A stretch of 64,000 bases of DNA from Actinostola sp. cb2023. Taxonomy: Eukaryota > Cnidaria > Anthozoa > Actiniaria > Actinostolidae. The DNA lies in NCBI GenBank assembly GCA_033675265.1, contig JAUJYZ010000540.1:247274-311273 (forward strand), in the 5' to 3' direction. The translations under genes and the position numbers were made by a program. The notes beneath the pieces were generated by a model. It worked only from the letters and a program-made list of their open reading frames with translations, did no database searches and had not been told where the DNA came from. Positions 58,401 through 64,000 of this stretch are shown here, one piece after another (the stretch's first letter is position 1; each line of letters opens with the position of its first letter).

Positions 58401-61400
58401 ATATATTCTTTGATATATTTTTTGATATATTTTTTGATATATTTTTTGATATATTTTTTGATATTTTTTGATATATTTTTTGATATATATAATATATATG
58501 TTACCCTGGTTTCAGAGGCGCTATATATATATTATCGGCTCGCCGCGTAATAATATATATAAAGCACCTCTGGAACCATGGTACTGTTAGCCGGTAACCC
58601 GGTGGGGGCTCGGTGGGAGGGGACTCCCATGTGAAAGGGTCAGGGATGATCGTCGTCTCTTTTTGGGCCGGTGTAACTTATGGTTTTGGTAGCACTTAGG
58701 GTTGTTTACGACGGAACAACAATATTTCAAGCCATCAATGTATCATTTAGGGTTGCACACAAAAAAATTTAAAAAGACCATCATACTGCACTGGCGGCTA
58801 AAGCTCTTATTTGTCTGCCTGCCGTATAATGATATCGTTTAGGGGTCAAATACAGCTTAAGCCACGCCCAGAGTGATCTGTTTGAGGGGTTTAATTAATT
58901 CAAATTTTCCGACGATTGTCCCAGCTCCTTTCACATGGAACAGATTTCAAGATATAAGCAACACGTCCCCTATCTATGAAAAAAGTGGTCACGATTCAAG
59001 TGCCATGCCCTATCTCTAACAAGAACAGTAATGTTATGAAGATATAAGCAACACGTCATCTCTCTGTGAACAAAAGTGGCCACAATTCAAGTGCTACGCC
59101 CTATTTCTAACAAGAACAGATTTCAAGATATAAGCAACACGTCCCCTATCTACGAAAAAGTGGTCACGATTCAAGTACCATGCCCTATCTCTAACAAGAA
59201 CAGTTCAAGATATAAGCAACACGTCCCCTATCTATGAAAAAGTGGTCACGATTCAAGTGCCATGCCCCATCTCTAACAAGAACAGTTATCAAGATATAAG
59301 CAACACGTCCCCTATCTATGAAAAAGTGGTCACGATTCAAGTGCCATGCCCTATCTCTAACAAGAACAGTTATCAAGATATAAGCAACACGTCCCCTATC
59401 TATGAAAAAGTGGTCACGATTCAAGTGCCATGCCCTATCTCTAACAAGAACAGTTATCAAGATATAAGCAACACGTCATCTCTCTGTGAACAAAAGTGGT
59501 CACGATCCCAGTGCCACGTTCTATCACTAACAAGAACAGTTTACAAGATAAAAGTGCCGCGCCCTATCTAAGAACAGCTTCCAAGATATAGTAACACGTA
59601 TTCTCTATTTCAAGAAATAAAAGTTATGAAGCCAGTAAAAGGCTGTGTCTTTTCTCTCAGTATACTGACAGCAGCATAAATACCACATTGTTTCTTCTAT
59701 ATGAACTCTATGCACCGGCAAAATTGAAGTGTAAACTACCTTCCCCTTATGGGAGCCCAATCGGTGAGAAATGCTTGATACTGGCAATTCGTAATGAATA
59801 TTTCTATACAATAATTAGCCAGCACATGATGACGGCCTTTTTATTTTTTTTATCGTGCAACCCTAAATGATACATTGATGGCTAAAAATATTGTCGTTCC
59901 ATCGTGACCAAGTGATACCAACATCAATAATTTATACCCCTACAAGAGACGACGATCATCTCCGCCCCTTTCACATGGGAAGTCTCCGAGTCAATCCCCG
60001 GCCCCTTACAGCCCCTTGGTTAATTCCAGAGGCGCTAAGCCGATAATATATATAAAGCACCTCAGGAACCAGGGTAACACTAAGGAGTATTATATATTTG
60101 CTTGATGACTTCAAAAATAGAAACGTCAAACAACGACATGATTGACAGGCAATAATTAGCATAAGTGCCTTTGATTTCAGCCGACATATTTATTTCAACG
60201 CTCTTTAATATGGCGTCTTCTGAGTTCAAATCAGTTTTAAAATTCTACAACTGGTATTGATATTAACCAAGGAGACTTATTTTACCCTTGATGTCTTCAA
60301 TGAGTGGAAAATCTCATGAGTTATGGAGGAATTCCTGTGTTGACAGTTATATACTTGTCAGTTGTAAGATGGCCATCTATCGCATTTCCGACTCTCGATC
60401 AGGTTTTCGCTTCAGATGAGGTAAGAATTTCCTTCAACCTTCGTGAAGACTTTTAAAATACAATTTCGTAGCTAATACAAACTATTTGAAATGGTCAAAG
60501 TGGTCAAAGTACGGAAGTATCACAAGAGCGAAGCGTGAGTGATGACCTCAAAGGTCAGAAAATGCTAATTTTCAACTGATTTCAAAACACTCTCCCGTTA
60601 CGCTAATTCATTTACCCAGGTAGATCTCTCCAGCATTTGAGAGGATAACATTCCAGTTTTCATTCATTTGTTGCTCAAACTATTTCGAGCACTACTATTT
60701 TTTTTATTGGAGCATACTTTCGGTCAACGTAAATGTAGGTCTACAAAATAATTTCCCTGTCATGCAAAATATTGAGTAATTATCCAGATAATCACACAGT
60801 CAGTAAGTTTAGAGATCGTATAACAAGTGGTGGTATTTTTAGAGCGATTGCGTGGCTCATGTTGTGATGCGAGACGATTAAACTTGAGTCACAATTTGTT
60901 GTCTTCATAGGCGATTTTCGATGGGAATCAGAGTTTTGCTTTTTTCTCGAAAACACAATGCTATTTCATTTTAAAAACTAACTACACAGCGATTGTAGTA
61001 ACACCCTAGCCTATCTAACTTTGTAATATGAGCGAAATCGATTTTTCAGTCTTTGCCACAAAATTTGGATTTTCCTCGGTTTTTGGTGACACTCACTCTT
61101 AAACAATAGATTGTTTTGAATTGACGTCATAGTGGTATAAGGCAATTGTGTCCCACAGACTTTCGTGCTAATTTGCATATTGTCGTAAACTGTCTAAAAC
61201 CAACAAACGTGTGCCAAACTGATTTTGTTTTCCATTGTTAATGGTTAGAATTTCGATTAAATGTGATTTCCTGTGAAATTTAATGATTTGGATGCTTTCT
61301 TCGTCATAGTTTTGAGTTTGCAATTTTGCCTTTTTTTGGCGGCCAATCTTGTGTCCCTGAGTAGGACACAAAGGTGGCGGGGCCCATACATTCTAATTAA

Positions 61401-61679
61401 TTGGGCCATAACTCTGTAACAAAGTGCTCTTTCGTTTTCAAATTTGGCCTGGTAGCATAACTTTGTACTCTCTAAATTTTATGTAATTTGAAAGTCGCAT
61501 TAACTTGACGTGATGCCACTGAAAACCACGACTAGGCACCTACCTAAATGTATTGTAGAACATATCACCCGTATTAAACTCAAAACCACTGGCCAGGATT
61601 TCTTCAGCAAGAAACTGAGCTTCGCAGAAGACTGGGGGCTTTCTTCCAATTTCAGAGAAACTCATCAGCATGTTTGATG
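55455..61679 (-). CDS. ATP5F1C: ATP synthase F1 subunit gamma, mitochondrial (3' four exons)
   Basis: Central rotor shaft of the mitochondrial F1 ATPase. Minus-strand exons with matching phases: 61544-61679 ([34 protein letters not shown]), 56829-56899 ([17 protein letters not shown]), 56416-56571 ([20 protein letters not shown], then [20 protein letters not shown]) and 55455-55555 ([20 protein letters not shown], ending AGADAV). The last two hold the strongly conserved C-terminal helix that turns inside the alpha-beta hexamer. The 5' exons, including the targeting peptide and N-terminal helix, are not found up to 64000 and must lie beyond. The intron 56900-61543 carries a tRNA-like palindrome and a 3.7-kb foldback element. 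Confidence 0.93.
55598..56135. repeat. ATCATC/ATTGTC microsatellite
   Basis: Over 500 bp of TCATCATCATTGTCATCATC-type repeats in the last ATP5F1C intron. Long Ser/Leu, Ile/Val and Met/Asp ORFs over it are artefacts. Confidence 0.95.
56963..57251. repeat. Palindrome of two tRNA-like sequences
   Basis: Two tRNA-like units face each other. The minus-strand unit (about 57107-57027) has TAGCTCAGTGGGTAG and GGTTCAAATCCCGCTCGAGG. The plus unit (about 57130-57197) has TTAGCTCAGTGGGTAGAGC and GGTTCGAATCCCGCTCGAGG. The minus unit carries a 10-base duplication in its D-arm. Both share flanks (GAAACTAATGAGGAATAT) inverted. More likely a tRNA-derived MITE or SINE pair than working tRNA genes. Confidence 0.65.
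58360..58490. repeat. 14-bp tandem repeat in the foldback arm
   Basis: About nine copies of TTTTTTGATATATT. The right arm lacks the expansion, so it arose after the element formed. Confidence 0.85.
58930..59590. repeat. 84-bp tandem repeat at the centre of the foldback element
   Basis: Seven to eight copies of a unit with AACACGTCCCCTATCTATGA, AAAAGTGGTCACGATTCAAG, TGCCATGCCCTATCTC and TAACAAGAACAGTTATCAAG; outer copies are diverged. The unit is 28 codons, giving repetitive ORFs on both strands that are not genes. Confidence 0.85.
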
Positions 61680-62722
61680 CTGAAAGGATAGAACATAAAT
61701 AACATTTTAATATAGCACACATTCAAGTACACATAAAAATACCAGTCAAGAAAAATATACCAGTTGTCATCTACATGTATAATAGAGTGGTTTATGTAGG
61801 AGTGGGATTAAGTAGCTGTGGTACGGTTCATGCCGTGCAGTGATGGTGCCGTGACGGTGCCATATCCAAGCATTCTGATTGGTTGAACAATGACTTGAGT
61901 GTTGTGATTGGTTGAATAGATGATGTCTTCCATGCCATACCATAGGTTTCCCACTCATATGAAAATGACATTACCACCACCATTGTTAATATCATGATCT
62001 AATACCAGTCAATAAGTTATCACAATAATCATCACATACAACCATTGAAGTGTGACCTAAACTACACCACTTTCAGACCAATTCCAGTCTAGACAGCCAT
62101 CAATCAATCCAGCTTTGCTGTGATTGGTTAATGACTGGACACACCACCCATGTCGTTTGATTGATGTCTGATTATTATCAGACCAGACAAAGTTGCACTT
62201 CAATGATAATGATTGTAAGTCTTAATCATCACCACCATCATCGTCACTGACAAAACTATGAATTCATATACCATATTTACTTACAAGTTTAAGTGCCAGC
62301 CCCAAATATTAAATAGGCGCTGCGGCGCTTAAACAAGTAAACAGGGGTTTCATTAATTTTTAAAGTAGCTGTACGAGATGCTCAAAGTAGCCGTACACTC
62401 AATGATTTTTTTAGATCTGTATGATCATACACTGACAAAGTTTCAAACCAGTTGTTCAGATGTTATACAGCTATTCAAAAAAGGTTGTTGAAGGTTTTGT
62501 TGCATCTTGCAACTGTCATTTACAATATCTTCTCGGGATTTTATCCAATACGGCTATTGAAATTTTCCAAAAATATTGATGAATAATTGCTTTTTCAGAT
62601 GGCAATGGTTATTCTTATGTGAAAGATTCTATATTCTGATCTCGAAAATCAGCAAGCATGAACAAGGTATATTGAGCTACATGTCCATGTATATAATTTA
62701 GTTCAAAATATTCTTTCCACAG
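61680..62722. other. Intronic/intergenic stretch, no exon recognised
   Basis: Holds short inverted repeats around 62040-62210 (TTGAAGTG, CAGACCAATTCCAGTC), GATTGGTTGA duplications (61878-61920) and a family D end fragment (62461-62512). I searched for LYRM4 exon 1 and for further ATP5F1C exons and found neither. Confidence 0.4.
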
Positions 62723-62843
62723 GGAATATGCCATTAGAAGAACAAAAAATGCTTTTCGGACAAACCAAAATATTACAGATACAGAGCACATAAACAGACT
62801 TCTAAGCCATGCAGAACAAAACCTAGAAGTCATTAAACGACAA
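62723..62843 (+). CDS. LYRM4: LYRM4 / ISD11 internal exon
   Basis: LYR-motif protein that stabilises the mitochondrial cysteine desulfurase NFS1 in iron-sulfur cluster assembly. Acceptor TTCTTTCCACAG, one base plus 40 codons, donor GTAAGT: EYAIRRTKNAFRTNQNITD, then INRLLSHAEQNLEVIKRQ. This matches the middle of ISD11 (YAVRRIRDAFRENKN in human), including the end at the RRQ/VHIGQ boundary. The LYR-bearing first exon and the VHIGQLY exon were not found within the window. Lies antisense to, and probably within an intron of, ATP5F1C. A lone fragment cannot be excluded, but its splice sites and frame are intact. Confidence 0.75.
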
Positions 62844-63144
62844 GTAAGTGTTGTAACCCAAGGGAAGTATTTAAGGCTTAATGCCGAGTTTCGAGGTAAT
62901 TAACTATTAAATTTTTATGTTTAAATTTGACAAAAGTTGTCAAACAAGACATTTTAAAATCAGGTTATAATACTATATAATTATTGTTCCTGAATTCCTA
63001 AGAGGAAATGCTAAACAAATGCTTTTCAATTCAGCTGTATACTGTAATGTTAATGAGCTTCATCAAACCAGCTAAGACAATATTTGTCCACCAATATTTA
63101 TTTCCACAAGTCCTGAATTAGTACATTGTATACTATATAAATAG

Positions 63145-63330
63145 GTAATTGCATGGGGCTGAGTAAAATTTTAAGGATTAATTTCATGCGTGTTTTTTCA
63201 AAGTTTCCCAAATTGCCTGAGTCGCGAAGCAACAAGGACAAAATTGGAAACTTTGAAAACACAAGTGAAATTAATCCTTAGTTTTACGAGGAAACCATGC
63301 GATTACTTGTTTATAATATAAAGGACAAAA
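63145..63330. repeat. Palindromic MITE
   Basis: GTAATTGCATGG, AAGGATTAATTTCA and CAAAGTTTCC at the left recur inverted on the right. Its right end (ACTTGTTTATAATATAAAGG) also occurs, inverted, at 49835-49856. Confidence 0.7.
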
Positions 63331-63492
63331 TTCAAACAAAATATAACGTGCTTGTCCTTACTGATTTAATTCAAAATGGCATCATGATAGCATACATGTA
63401 TGAGCACGTGTTCTGTGAACTTTTCACTGAGTTTTCACTGAAATACAACCAATGTTTTACTATTCTCACTGCATAATTAATTAGCTCGTCAG

Positions 63493-63500
63493 TATAAATA
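63493..63500 (+). promoter_or_regulatory. Candidate TATA box
   Basis: TATAAATA, followed at about 30 bp by CACTTCAACGG and, at 63593, an ATG. The clearest TATA box in the window. Confidence 0.4.
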
Positions 63501-63592
63501 CCCCTCCCACCTTAAAGTCGTCACTTCAACGGTATTCCGGGACGGCAGCAAGATTTTGGCCTTTTCCTGTCGAGCCGCCACCAGCGTTACTC

Positions 63593-63697
63593 ATGGCCGA
63601 CCAACCTGTTCTTCCTTGCGCTCCCGGCGCTGCTCCAGCGCAGCAACAAGAGCCACAGCTTTTCAAGAACCAGCAGAGGACCCAGGTCCAGTTCTAG
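63593..63697 (+). pseudogene. Short frame-broken first exon, unrecognised
   Basis: ATG opens 34 codons (MADQPVLPCAPGAAPAQQQE...) to TAG at 63695. In the frame shifted by one, the same DNA reads PAEDPGPVLVPAPEPAELE, a Pro/Glu-rich run typical of coding sequence, up to a good donor (GA/GTAAGC, 63726). A one-base slip near 63660-63675 would explain both. Could be a gene damaged by indel or sequencing error, or the start of a retroelement. Confidence 0.3.
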
Positions 63698-64000
63698 TGC
63701 CGGCACCAGAACCGGCAGAGCTCGAGTAAGCATTGTCAAATGGAGTAGCAAACGGGGTAATTTGTTGGCAGTTACGATAGAGCTTTATCTGGTGTGGTAT
63801 ATTCTTTCTCTAGCTTTGTACATGTTTTTCTCTCGCCTCGGTTTGTTTTCACTTCAGCTTAAGTGCCCTTTCGCTCACAGGGTTTTATTTTTGCTCTCTG
63901 GTATCGGTACTTAGTTCGTAGTAGCTTGTCCATTTCACCCCGTAAATTTGGTTATTTTTTGCATCTTTGTATAGCGTCTTCTTGTTTTAGTAGTCCTTTC

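Larger units (their letters stand above)
57436..61150. mobile_element. 3.7-kb foldback transposon-like element
   Basis: Long inverted arms of over 1.2 kb: 57436-58800 against 59840-61150. Matching blocks include TATTACAAAGTTAGATAGGC, TCGATCAGGTTTTCGCTTCA (inverted), TGATTGACAGGCAATAATTA (inverted) and GATACATTGATGGCTAAAAA (inverted). The outer ends read AATTGCCCTATACCATTATG and the complement. The centre holds an 84-bp tandem array. No transposase frame seen. Confidence 0.75.

Noticed and set aside
59191..59571. Repetitive ORFs on both strands (28-codon unit)
   Set aside because: An 84-bp tandem array at the centre of a foldback element; open on both strands, so not codon-driven.

Overview
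The window is animal nuclear DNA, most likely from an anthozoan cnidarian (coral or sea anemone). It is A+T-rich, its genes are split into many small exons, and it is full of short inverted-repeat transposons and minisatellites. The best taxonomic clue is a tandem pair of collagen + three Ig + fibrinogen proteins, the architecture of cnidarian ficolin-like proteins (CniFL).

Layout. (1) About 2.85-18.6 kb, + strand: the 3' two-thirds of an L1CAM/neuroglian-family adhesion receptor (Ig, five FN3 domains, ankyrin-binding tail). Its membrane-spanning exon lies in a scrambled stretch (about 16.1-17.7 kb) that looks like a merged consensus of flanking sequence. (2) 21.8-31.3 kb, - strand: a complete CRELD gene, 13 exons plus an alternative last exon. 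One end is a two-pass membrane tail ending KEEL; the other is an acidic soluble tail ending KHDEL. (3) 32.05-43.77 kb, + strand: complete HSP90B1/GRP94 (12 coding exons, about 901 codons, ending KDEL). CRELD and HSP90B1 are head to head, and the 715-bp gap holds two perfect ER-stress elements (CCAAT-N9-CCACG), so it looks like a shared unfolded-protein-response promoter. (4) 46.8-52.9 kb, - strand: the CniFL pair. Both are intronless; the second has lost its N-terminal membrane anchor at the edge of an inverted-repeat element. (5) 55.4-61.7 kb, - strand: the last four exons of mitochondrial ATP synthase gamma (ATP5F1C), with a 3.7-kb foldback element in one intron. (6) 62.7 kb, + strand: one exon of LYRM4/ISD11, a mitochondrial Fe-S assembly factor.

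The rest is mostly repeats: at least a dozen inverted-repeat (MITE-like) families, several present in two or three copies; in-frame minisatellites that produce long false ORFs; tRNA-derived sequences; and a Penelope-like retroelement remnant (GIY-YIG end) with minimal hammerhead-ribozyme motifs.

The strongest functional story is the ER-folding pair. Two ER proteins share an ER-stress promoter, and CRELD appears able to choose between membrane-bound and KDEL-receptor-retrieved forms by using or ignoring a 5' splice site. All exon limits were read by eye from splice signals and phase continuity; no transcript or database search was available.
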